Shown here: positions 7,814-15,505 of the stretch, in pieces | How the letters are laid out: each line of letters starts with the position of its first letter | Position numbering within the stretch: position 1 is the stretch's first letter | From: CAZDYP01 sp964509505 | GTDB lineage: Bacteria; Chloroflexota; Anaerolineae; JACRMK01 | Direction of reading: 5' to 3' | Assembly: GCA_964509505.1 (NCBI GenBank) | Contig: CAZDYP010000050.1 | Location: 1 to 29,320 of the forward strand | Length of the DNA stretch: 29,320 nt | Position numbers and translations under genes: made by a program | The notes under the pieces: model-generated | What the model was told of the DNA's origin: nothing | The model's input: only the letters and a program-made list of their open reading frames with translations | The model's database searches: none

Positions 7814-10800
7814 TCATAGCAGGTCTTTCTTTGTTTCGATCACCAAACCGAGTTTGGGATTCAGTGTCAACTGCGCGGTTGGCGCAGACGACGGCAAATG
7901 CGCTTGTCCATTTTTCAACCAAAGCGGCTGATATTCTTTGAGCCAGAGCGAATCAGCAAAGAGCGGAGGCAGTGAGGTTTGCATTTGCTCACGTTCTAAC
8001 GCTGCCACTGCGCCACGACGACTGATCCGCACTTGCCGTCGCAACAGTTTACGCTCAAGCTCGCGTGATGGGGCTTCCTGCAAATTGGCTTGGATGCGTT
8101 CACCATCTGCTGTGATGCACCACGCTTGATCGCCCTCACGTTCCAACGGAATGATATTGATGGATTTCTCGCCCAAGCGTGTTTGCGTCACAATCCACGC
8201 AGCGCGATTTTCATCCTCTTCATAACGAATCTCAGACAGCGATTCCGTGAATGAGTAATCTACAGTGCATTCAGGTATGAGACGTTGGTTCGCTTCCTCT
8301 TTGGCTTTCTCCTGCTTAGCGCGCAACTGATCCCATGCTTGCCATAAGGGATTATCTTTAGCAGGCTCTGGCGCAGCATACACTGCTTCAATCAAAGGGC
8401 GGTAATCGTTAGGCAAGTTCAGTTGGTCTTTGTCCTTCAATGTCTGCCATGTTTGTCGGAGAATGAATTCATCGTAAATTGCTGTATCAGCGTCATTCAA
8501 TTGTAACTCCCCTGCTTCACTGACCATGACATTGAGCCAAAAACGAGGCATTCCGCGCTCGCCGCGTGAGTGCCGATGCAAACGCCCTGCGCGCTGTAGC
8601 AAAAAATCTATAGGCGCGAGGTCAGTTGCCAGCACGTCAAAGTCAAGGTCGAGGCTTTGCTCCAAAACCTGTGTGCCAACGACGATGCCTCCATGTCTTG
8701 GACGTTGCCCATCCGGACCATATTTTTGAGTAAGTTCGTCTTCACGTTTCTGACGCTCGTCAAGTGGCAAGCTTGCATGAAGCAGCATTCGCTCGACAGC
8801 CGCTGGCGCAAGCGCATCTACTTGCTTAAAAATGTCTTGCGCTCGCGCCACTGTGTTAGTCATCCATGCGACGCAGTGACCTCGTTTGGCTTGCTCCAAC
8901 AACCAACGTGCTTTGCTTTCTGCATCGTCATCAGCCAAGTGCAGGGTCTTGTCTAGCTCAATGGCGCGTTGGGGTTGTGCAGCTTGAGGCAAAGCATCAT
9001 GGCGGCTTGCTTGACCAATAACTGTAAGCTTGGGATACGTTTTTTCGTCATCGCTCGCGTTGACTTCGCCTCCATAGGCGCGCAGCAATTCTTTGCGACG
9101 CGATAGTGGCAAGGTTGCCGAGAGTAGGATGACTGATGTACCCGACGCAGATAGCCATTCTAACAGTCTCTTGATAATAGTAGTCATGTAGGTATCGTAG
9201 GCATGCACCTCATCCATAACGACGACTTTCCCAGCCAAGCCCATCAAACGCAGTGCAACGAAGCGCACATTGAGAGCAGCTAGTTCTGCTTGGTCAATCG
9301 TGCCAACACCAAATGGCATTAGGAGTGCCTTGCGTTTGTCCGCGCCAATCCATTTCAGTGCAGTGTTTTGTTCTTTAGGATCACCATTATCCAAAGGCTC
9401 GATTCGCAAATCGGCCTCGACTAGAAATGCTTGACCATGCACCAGTTTGGTGAATGTGGGCAAATGCAGGCGCTCGTACAAGTGCGCCTGTAGGCGTTTG
9501 AACATTTGGTTGCTCGTCGCCATCGTCGGCAACGCATAGTAAATTTCATCTGTGCCATGAGCATGGGCGAGGCGATGAGCTAGACTGAGAGCTGCTTCGG
9601 TTTTGCCTTCACCTGTCGGGGCTTCAATGATGGCGAGACAAGGCTTATTGAGAATGTTGTTAGGAATGGCATCTATGGTTTGTTGTAATGGCCGCGACGG
9701 TTGTTTATCAGGGAAAAGCTCTGCAAAGCTGGTTGGCGCATTGCTGTGACTTGGTTGGAATAAGCCTACCTCCTGTACAACCTGCTGTGCGCGTGTTTTG
9801 CTTTCACTAAGGTATTCCTCAAGCGGCGTGTCAGGTTGTGGCGTGAAGTGTTTTTTGTCAGAACCAAGCCAATCGCATAAGATCGTAAAACCTGCCAATG
9901 CCATCGCAGCTGCCGAAATGTTATGCGGTCGCGGCCATGATGGTGGTTCGCGTTGAAGCAAATGGACCTTGAGCACGTTGACCGCTTGAGCACGCAGTTC
10001 ACTCCACTCAGCAGGTTCAACACGAAGGCGATCACGCGTGACATTCAAAAGTGATGGGCCACGAAAAAAGCCATGATGCCCATCGAGTGCGTCTTGCCAT
10101 GCGCCACGCAAAGATTCGGAGAGCGCTAGTTGGTCTGACCCGTTTGCCACAAATAATGCGCTGATGAAATTGTGAGGTAGGTCTTCGCGCCATACCCACT
10201 TTCCAAAATCGAATTGTTCGCTGGTTAAGCGTTTTTTTTGTAAATCGTTTTTGCCTTGAAAGGCCGCCGAAACTTTGCCAATGTCATGTAGAGCGATTAG
10301 GTATGGTACCCAATCCATCAGCGAATCAGCATCTGCATCTAACGCTTGTGCGAGCACATACCGCCAACGCGGGGACGCCGTATCGCCCAACAAGGCTTGT
10401 GCGACATGCCCTACATCCAGCATGTGAAACATTGCGGGATGAAAATCATCAACGGTCTTGCCAGTTTTACCCCAACAACGTAAGATACGCTGGTAAGGTG
10501 ATGGCGATTCACTCAAACTTACGCCATACATGCGCGCCAATCTACGACTTTCTGCCTTCATCTTCTGCTTCAAGCCTTCTGGTGCTAATACCTCACAATC
10601 TGCGCCCCACCCGCGAATCCATGGGAGCATATCGGTAGTGTCAGCAATTTGTGCTGTCCATAGCACATGTTCAGGTTTGTCTGGATCGTTCTTCTTGTCT
10701 TCTGATGGATGCCAACGCGTTTCCCAAATGCGTTTATAAACCGCTGGCCCGAAACGCAACGTCACAGGCTCGACTTTTTCGCCGTAGATGATTGACCACG

Positions 10801-11500
10801 CGCTTTTCAGAATGTCGAGACCGGGGAAGTCAGGTGGAATTTGATATTCCTGTCGCGTCAGCGATGCTTGGCGGATACGTTCTAATTTGTAAGTGCGCCG
10901 AGCGTTGACGAGGCTACTATACCCGATTGCGTAGGTTGTGAACCCGATGGCTGAAGGTTCCAACAAGTAGGGAGAGAAGTCAGTCTCGAATGGGTTGCCT
11001 TCGGCTGGCTCATAATGAATATGCACAACACGCCTATAAATGTAACTTTGCATGAGTGTGCGAAAGACCTTGTGATAGTCGTCGTTCGCCGGACGGTGTG
11101 CTAACTCTTGCGCAGCCTGTCGAATTTCTTGCCCTACACCCACATCCGCCGTCAACACATCAGCTAGCTTCATCAAAGCAGTTTCCGCAGCTTCGTTGCG
11201 CTTGTCTTGCTGCTTGGTCAATAAGCGCGCAGCTAGATAGAGCGTCATCGCTTCTTCGGGTGACAAATCGAACTTACTTAGCTGAACGGGCTTGCGAGAT
11301 ACAGCGAACCAATAAATGCCATCTTTTTCTACTTTCCATTCAGCTTGCAAAGCCCACAGCCAGTTATGTAAGGTGCGCCGATTGACATTTAGTTCTTCTG
11401 CTAGTTCAGCCTCAGTCCAACCAAGCGGACGCTGACGTAAGGTAATCAAAACTCGATCCTTACTTCGATTAAGAGTTTCTGGATTAACTTTCGGCATCAT
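7814..11500 (-). CDS. cas3: HTH-WYL regulator fused to Cas3 HD nuclease-helicase
   Basis: This 1228-residue protein joins two normally separate modules. Residues about 15-70 form a helix-turn-helix (EAELAEELNVNRRTLHNWLWAL), residues about 145-215 a WYL-type domain (FSPYLLEPSAIGFTTYAIGY, then RRTYKLERIRQA), and residues about 245-325 the usual WYL C-terminal extension. Cas3 follows: HD nuclease (HPAMFHMLDVGHV at 354-366; His405-Asp406 in LIALHDIGK; GHH near 474), Walker A APTGEGKT (627-634), DEVH (763-766), SAT (794-796) and helicase motifs V/VI (GTQVLEQSLDLDFD; QRAGRLHRH). Cas3 is recruited by Cse1 and degrades target DNA. The AAGGAGGTGA site favours the first or second Met (11500 or 11497). 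Met324 lies near the module junction and could be an internal start, but no ribosome site is visible there. The stop codon lies within the right-end repeat of the IS110 element. Confidence 0.93.
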   Translation of the reverse strand: MMPKVNPETLNRSKDRVLITLRQRPLGWTEAELAEELNVNRRTLHNWLWALQAEWKVEKDGIYWFAVSRKPVQLSKFDLSPEEAMTLYLAARLLTKQQDKRNEAAETALMKLADVLTADVGVGQEIRQAAQELAHRPANDDYHKVFRTLMQSYIYRRVVHIHYEPAEGNPFETDFSPYLLEPSAIGFTTYAIGYSSLVNARRTYKLERIRQASLTRQEYQIPPDFPGLDILKSAWSIIYGEKVEPVTLRFGPAVYKRIWETRWHPSEDKKNDPDKPEHVLWTAQIADTTDMLPWIRGWGADCEVLAPEGLKQKMKAESRRLARMYGVSLSESPSPYQRILRCWGKTGKTVDDFHPAMFHMLDVGHVAQALLGDTASPRWRYVLAQALDADADSLMDWVPYLIALHDIGKVSAAFQGKNDLQKKRLTSEQFDFGKWVWREDLPHNFISALFVANGSDQLALSESLRGAWQDALDGHHGFFRGPSLLNVTRDRLRVEPAEWSELRAQAVNVLKVHLLQREPPSWPRPHNISAAAMALAGFTILCDWLGSDKKHFTPQPDTPLEEYLSESKTRAQQVVQEVGLFQPSHSNAPTSFAELFPDKQPSRPLQQTIDAIPNNILNKPCLAIIEAPTGEGKTEAALSLAHRLAHAHGTDEIYYALPTMATSNQMFKRLQAHLYERLHLPTFTKLVHGQAFLVEADLRIEPLDNGDPKEQNTALKWIGADKRKALLMPFGVGTIDQAELAALNVRFVALRLMGLAGKVVVMDEVHAYDTYMTTIIKRLLEWLSASGTSVILLSATLPLSRRKELLRAYGGEVNASDDEKTYPKLTVIGQASRHDALPQAAQPQRAIELDKTLHLADDDAESKARWLLEQAKRGHCVAWMTNTVARAQDIFKQVDALAPAAVERMLLHASLPLDERQKREDELTQKYGPDGQRPRHGGIVVGTQVLEQSLDLDFDVLATDLAPIDFLLQRAGRLHRHSRGERGMPRFWLNVMVSEAGELQLNDADTAIYDEFILRQTWQTLKDKDQLNLPNDYRPLIEAVYAAPEPAKDNPLWQAWDQLRAKQEKAKEEANQRLIPECTVDYSFTESLSEIRYEEDENRAAWIVTQTRLGEKSINIIPLEREGDQAWCITADGERIQANLQEAPSRELERKLLRRQVRISRRGAVAALEREQMQTSLPPLFADSLWLKEYQPLWLKNGQAHLPSSAPTAQLTLNPKLGLVIETKKDLL

Positions 11501-11516
11501 TCACCTCCTTACTTTT

Positions 11517-11548
11517 ATTATACTCGCCAGTTGGAAAATTAGCTCCAA
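11517..11548 (-). promoter_or_regulatory. WYL-cas3 promoter with inverted-repeat operator
   Basis: On the minus strand a perfect TATAAT (11522-11517) lies 17 bp before the cas3 ATG. Directly upstream is the inverted repeat ttggaaaattagctccaa (11531-11548, plus-strand reading; 5-bp arms). The same arrangement, with the same 8 bases between the -10 box and the repeat, occurs before the small HTH gene. Transcription would start at about 11510, giving a leader that is little more than the ribosome-binding site. No good -35 box is seen, which suggests activation or repression through the repeat. Confidence 0.65.
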
Positions 11549-11560
11549 TTTTTTTGCCAA

Positions 11561-11764
11561 CTATTTTTCGGAGAACCAACTTCGCCCTTCCTTATAGGCT
11601 TCCCCTTGTTGATACAACTCACGCAAGTAATTATTGACGGTGCGGCGCTGCCAGCCTAAATCACTGGCTATTTCGCTTTCGCGCAAGCCAAATAGCCTCA
11701 AACGGAGCAGTTGCAACAAACTGCGCTGCTTACCCCTTTTCTCTCCTGCGAACAATCTTGCCAT
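11561..11764 (-). CDS. Small stand-alone HTH protein related to the HTH of WYL-Cas3
   Basis: The 67-residue protein starts MARLFAGEKRGKQRSLLQLL at an ATG with AGGAGG 6 bases upstream; a longer start at 11875 lacks such a site. Residues about 15-65 form a winged-helix-like HTH (RESEIASDLGWQRRTVNNYL, ending in GRSWFSEK). It aligns with the N-terminus of the WYL-Cas3 fusion: L..LR.R..G..E.E.A..L, RRT..N.L..L and K.G..WF are shared. There is no WYL or other sensor domain. It lies 60 bp upstream of the WYL-cas3 gene in the same direction. The likely role is a repressor or antagonist acting at the shared operators; this is an inference from homology and position. Confidence 0.75.
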   Translation of the reverse strand: MARLFAGEKRGKQRSLLQLLRLRLFGLRESEIASDLGWQRRTVNNYLRELYQQGEAYKEGRSWFSEK

Positions 11765-11795
11765 CGGCAACCTCCTGAAGTCTTGATTTACTTCA

Positions 11796-11828
11796 AGCAT
11801 ACTCAGCCGTTGGAAAGTTTTGTTCCAA
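11796..11828 (-). promoter_or_regulatory. Promoter of the small HTH gene with the same operator
   Basis: The inverted repeat ttggaaagttttgttccaa (11810-11828, 6-bp arms) is followed on the minus strand by TATGCT (11801-11796), a -10-like box. The distance between the repeat and the -10 box is identical to that in front of WYL-cas3, and bases between them also match (tactcagcc here, tactcgcca there, plus-strand reading). Confidence 0.6.
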
Positions 11829-11939
11829 ATCTGAAAATAAATTTTGCTTATTTTGCTTATTACCGAACACCCCACACCTCCATGCTGTAGATTTGCTCAC
11901 AGCATAGCGGTAGGTTGTTGCCAGTACGGCAACATTCAC

Positions 11940-11975
11940 AAAAAAACGGCGACGTAACCTCTCGTTACGTCGCCG
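11940..11975 (-). terminator. Rho-independent terminator of the GH63-DUF1684 operon
   Basis: A perfect 12-bp stem (cggcgacgtaac at 11947-11958, gttacgtcgccg at 11964-11975) with a 5-nt loop is followed on the minus strand by seven T (plus-strand A, 11940-11946). It lies 33 bp after the DUF1684 stop codon. Two weaker hairpins occur further on (11882-11905 and 11917-11933). Confidence 0.93.
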
Positions 11976-12008
11976 CTTTCGTCCCTAGCTGTATAAAGGC
12001 TGAAACGG

Positions 12009-12524
12009 TCAATCGTCGTGAAACTTCCGCTCCCCCGCCTCGATTCGCACCGTCAAGCGATTCTCGCGCGGCGGGATGGGGCAGGTCCATTGCTCGTTGT
12101 AGGCACAGTAGGGGTTATAACTAAGATTGAAATCTAATTCGAGCGTGTCATCATCGCGCTCTTGCGCGTCGAGATACCGTCCGCTGCCATACGTCTCGTG
12201 TCCTGTCGTCTCATCCATGAACGGCAGAAACAGGCTGTCATGCTCTGCCGACTGGTAGAGGTGCAACGTTTGTGGTTGCCCATTGACTGTGAAGCGCACC
12301 ACGCCATACTTGAAAAATTCTGCGCCATGACCCGTGCTGGTGTGCATGATGACGCGCTCGGGGTGCGGATACTTTTCGATTTTGACGGTGAAGCGTAAGG
12401 CAGGGTTCTCGTCAAAGTACTTCAAGCCCTTGAAATTTTTTTGCTGTTCACGCGTCAACGGCGATTGCCGGCTGCCGCCGAATAGCCTGTCTTTGTATTG
12501 ACGTTGTTCCGTTAAAGCAGACAT
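12009..12524 (-). CDS. DUF1684 domain-containing protein
   Basis: This 171-residue protein belongs to the DUF1684 family, recognised from its C-terminal block: GRYLDAQERDDDTLELDFNL, then YNPYCAYNEQWTCPIPPREN and LTVRIEAGERKF. The N-terminal half (LTREQQKNFKGLKYFDENP, RFTVKIEKY) is also usual for the family. The function of the family is not established. The ATG at 12524 is chosen because GGGAGG lies 5 bases upstream; a GTG one codon earlier is possible. It is 25 bp downstream of the GH63-like gene and the two share a terminator, so they form an operon. No signal peptide or membrane segment is seen. Confidence 0.85.
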   Translation of the reverse strand: MSALTEQRQYKDRLFGGSRQSPLTREQQKNFKGLKYFDENPALRFTVKIEKYPHPERVIMHTSTGHGAEFFKYGVVRFTVNGQPQTLHLYQSAEHDSLFLPFMDETTGHETYGSGRYLDAQERDDDTLELDFNLSYNPYCAYNEQWTCPIPPRENRLTVRIEAGERKFHDD

Positions 12525-12549
12525 CACATCCTCCCAACAGAAAATCCCC

Positions 12550-15258
12550 TCACGAATTACGTCCCCCCTGTTGCTGTATCAGTTTCGCCACCAGCCCGGT
12601 CCAACCTGTCTGATGGCTCGCGCCTAAGCCTGCGCCGTTGTCGCCGTGAAAGTATTCGTGGAACAAAATGTAATCGCGCCAATGTGGGTCAGTTTGGAAT
12701 GTTTCGTTGCCGCCGAAGACGGCGCGGCGTCCATTGGCGGCGCGCGTGAATGTGGCGATGAGACGACGTGAGAGCTCGTCGGCGATTTGATTCAACGTGA
12801 TGAAGCGGCCTGAGCCTGTGGGACATTCGACTTTGAAATCGTCGCCGTAATAGTGATGAAATTTTTGCAGCGACTCGATGATGAGGTAGTTGACAGGAAA
12901 CCAAATCGGTCCGCGCCAATTCGAGTTGCCGCCGAACAAGCCGCTGTCCGATTCCGCAGGCAGGTACTTCACCTCGTAACGCTCCCCATTGACGTGCAGC
13001 ACATAGGGATTGTCCAAGTGATACCGCGAGAGCGCGCGCACGCCATAAGGTGACAAAAATTCGTTGGGGTCGAGCATGCGCCGCAACACGCGCTTCATGC
13101 GATGCCCACGACAGAGCGCGAGCAGACGGCGCTCGCCCATGCCTGGCTCGCGCCAGCGCGAGACGAGCGCGGCGAGCTGCGGGCGATGCGCCAGAAACCA
13201 CTCGAGGCGACCTTTGAACTCAGGCGCTTTGTCGAGCAGCGATGACTCAATCGTCATCACGGCGAACAACGGAATGATGCCGACCATCGAGCGCAAGCGC
13301 AAAGGCAGGTTGCCGCCATTGTGGAAGTGCAGCACATCATAAAAAAATTCGTCTTGCTCGTCCCACAACGCGATGCCTTCACCTGCAAGGTTGTTCATTG
13401 CGTATGCGATGTACAAAAAATGCTCGAAGAACTTCGTGGCGATGTCTTCATAGACGCGGTTGTGAATGGCAAGTTCCAGAGCAATCGTGAGCATGTTCAA
13501 ACAGAACATCCCCATCCAGCTCGTGCTGTCGCTTTGTTCGATGGTGCCGCCGGTAGGCAAGGGCGCGCTCCGGTCAAAGACGCCAATGTTGTCAAGCCCG
13601 AGGAAGCCGCCCTGGAAGACGTTGTTGCCTTCAGAGTCTTTGCGATTCACCCACCAGGTAAAGTTCAACATCAATTTGTGGAACACACGCTCCAAAAACG
13701 CGAGGTCGCCTTGCCCACGCATCTTCTGTTCGATTTTATAGACGCGCCACGTCGCCCACGCCAACACCGGCGGATTCACGTCGTTGAAATTCCATTCGTA
13801 GGCAGGCACTTGCCCGTTGGGATGCAGGAACCATTCGCGTCCCAACAAGACGAGCTGCTCTTTGGCAAAGTCAGGGTCAACGAGCGCGAGGGGGATGCAA
13901 TGAAACGCCAAATCCCACACGGCGAACCAAGGATATTCCCATTTGTCGGGCATCGAGAGAATATCGGCTGAGTTGAAGTGGGACCAAGCGCTGTTGCGGC
14001 CTTGGGCGCGCGCGGCGGGCGGCGGCGGCGACGCGGGGTCGCCTTGAATCCATTGCGATACGTCGTAATGATAGAACTGCTTCGACCACAACATGCCCGC
14101 CAACGCTTGACGCTGCACACAACGCTCGTCATCGTTCAAGGCAGGCGGTTGCAACGTCATATAGAACTCATCGGCTTCAGCTTTGCGTTGCGCGAAAATA
14201 TGATCAAAGTCGTCGAAGGGCCCGTGCGGTGTGGCGCTGGGTTCGTGGAGATGGGGACGCGTGTCGGTGAGTCGTAAACGAATCGTCGCCATCGCGCCCG
14301 CGCCGATGGTCAGCAGATAATGCGCCGCCGCTTTCGTGCCAACTTGCGCGGGATTCACGGCATGAGCGCGCCCATGCACCAGCGCTTCGTTGATGCCGTC
14401 TTTGACGTAGAGTGAGGGGTTGCGCGCGCCATACAAACGCTCGAAGTTGGTTTCGTTTTCGGTGAACAACAAGCCATGCAAGCGCCCTGCGCCTTGCCCA
14501 AGCGCGAACTGCGGTTGTTCTTCACACGCGAGGATATAACGCCCGAGTGTATGATGCTCCGCGATGAGTTGGGCGACGTTGTGTTGGTTGTCGCTGGAAC
14601 CTTGTTGCATGAGTGGGCGATGGATGTTAGGCAATCCCCAACTCCAGGTGTTGCGATACCACAACGTCGGCAGCAGATGAAGCGTCGCTGCCTCCGGCCC
14701 GCGATTCGCTGCACGCATGCGAATGAGCAGGTCGTTAGGGCTAGCTTTCGCGTATTCAATGAACACATCGAAATAGCGGTTGTCCGCAAACACGCCCGTA
14801 TCGAATAGCTCGTACTCGAAGTCGCTGCGCCCGCGCGCGCGATTCGTCTCGACGAGGTCGGCGTAAGGAAACGCGCGTTGTGGATACTTGTAGAGCATTT
14901 GCATGTACGAATGCGTCGGCGTCGAATCGAGATAGTAGTAATACTCCTTCACATCTTCGCCATGATTGCCCTCGTCATTGGTGAGACCGAAGAAGCGCTC
15001 TTTGAGAATCGGATCGCGCCCATTCCACAACGCCAGCGCGAAGCACAAACGTTGGCGATGGTCGCATAAGCCGCCAATGCCATCTTCGTTCCAACGATAG
15101 GCGCGCGCGCGCGCCTGGTCATGCGAGAAATAATTCCACGCATCGCCGTTTGCGCTATAATCTTCGCGCACGCTGCCCCACGCGCGCTCACTCAGATAAG
15201 GTCCCCAACGTTTCCACGCACGCCCATGTGTGGTGAGGCGTTCAAATTCAGCCGTCAT
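12550..15258 (-). CDS. GH63-like glycoside hydrolase (glucosidase/MGH-type)
   Basis: This 902-residue cytoplasmic-looking enzyme (no signal peptide) resembles the large bacterial GH63/mannosylglycerate-hydrolase-like glucosidases. The N-terminal beta-rich part (SERAWGSVREDYSANGDAWN, then WNEDGIGGLCDHRQRL) is characteristic. In the C-terminal (alpha/alpha)6 part, WDLAFH places Asp449 as the candidate general acid, followed by NGQVPAYEWNFNDVNPPVLA. GNSNWRGPIWFPVNYL and HEYFHGDNGAGLGASHQTGW contain Glu868, the candidate base. These roles are transferred from the GH63 family. The substrate is unknown; alpha-glucosides or glucosylated compatible solutes are possible. The ATG has AGGAAG 7 bases upstream. 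Confidence 0.85.
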   Translation of the reverse strand: MTAEFERLTTHGRAWKRWGPYLSERAWGSVREDYSANGDAWNYFSHDQARARAYRWNEDGIGGLCDHRQRLCFALALWNGRDPILKERFFGLTNDEGNHGEDVKEYYYYLDSTPTHSYMQMLYKYPQRAFPYADLVETNRARGRSDFEYELFDTGVFADNRYFDVFIEYAKASPNDLLIRMRAANRGPEAATLHLLPTLWYRNTWSWGLPNIHRPLMQQGSSDNQHNVAQLIAEHHTLGRYILACEEQPQFALGQGAGRLHGLLFTENETNFERLYGARNPSLYVKDGINEALVHGRAHAVNPAQVGTKAAAHYLLTIGAGAMATIRLRLTDTRPHLHEPSATPHGPFDDFDHIFAQRKAEADEFYMTLQPPALNDDERCVQRQALAGMLWSKQFYHYDVSQWIQGDPASPPPPAARAQGRNSAWSHFNSADILSMPDKWEYPWFAVWDLAFHCIPLALVDPDFAKEQLVLLGREWFLHPNGQVPAYEWNFNDVNPPVLAWATWRVYKIEQKMRGQGDLAFLERVFHKLMLNFTWWVNRKDSEGNNVFQGGFLGLDNIGVFDRSAPLPTGGTIEQSDSTSWMGMFCLNMLTIALELAIHNRVYEDIATKFFEHFLYIAYAMNNLAGEGIALWDEQDEFFYDVLHFHNGGNLPLRLRSMVGIIPLFAVMTIESSLLDKAPEFKGRLEWFLAHRPQLAALVSRWREPGMGERRLLALCRGHRMKRVLRRMLDPNEFLSPYGVRALSRYHLDNPYVLHVNGERYEVKYLPAESDSGLFGGNSNWRGPIWFPVNYLIIESLQKFHHYYGDDFKVECPTGSGRFITLNQIADELSRRLIATFTRAANGRRAVFGGNETFQTDPHWRDYILFHEYFHGDNGAGLGASHQTGWTGLVAKLIQQQGGRNS

Positions 15259-15421
15259 AACATTGCTTCCTGTTAGATGGGTTTTGGCGCTCGCTTAACT
15301 CTCAGACTGCAATGGTTACACGGATGGCATCGAAAAGCAACGCGTCATTCGCGCTCGCGCTGCTGGGTTGCCAATCAAACCTCCACGAACATCTTAAGCG
15401 CATTCTTTTCCGCTATCAACT

Positions 15422-15456
15422 AGTGAGCAGTGAAAAGTCATCCGTGAGCAGTGACG
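15422..15456. repeat. Short heptamer array upstream of the GH63-like gene
   Basis: Five 7-nt units in phase (agtgagc, agtgaaa, agtcatc, cgtgagc, agtgacg) lie in the 247-bp gap between the thioredoxin reductase and GH63-like genes (15259-15505). Nothing else certain is seen in that gap, although the GH63 promoter should lie there. Confidence 0.6.
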
Positions 15457-15505
15457 AGTTTATACCTTCTCTCTGTTCACGGGTTACTGATAATTGTGTC
15501 ACTGG

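Larger units (their letters stand above)
6355..7816 (+). mobile_element. IS110-family insertion element between cas3 and cse1
   Basis: The element of about 1.46 kb contains a DEDD transposase gene, a structured non-coding left end and a short right end. The hexamer tcctca occurs at both presumed ends (6355-6360 and 7811-7816), which fits the small shared core left by IS110 recombination; IS110 elements do not make classical target duplications. The right copy contains the cas3 stop codon. Removing one copy plus the element would leave about 30 bp between the cas3 stop and the cse1 GTG, a normal operon spacing. The element reads opposite to the cas genes. The exact ends are inferred from this repeat and from operon geometry. 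Confidence 0.8.
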
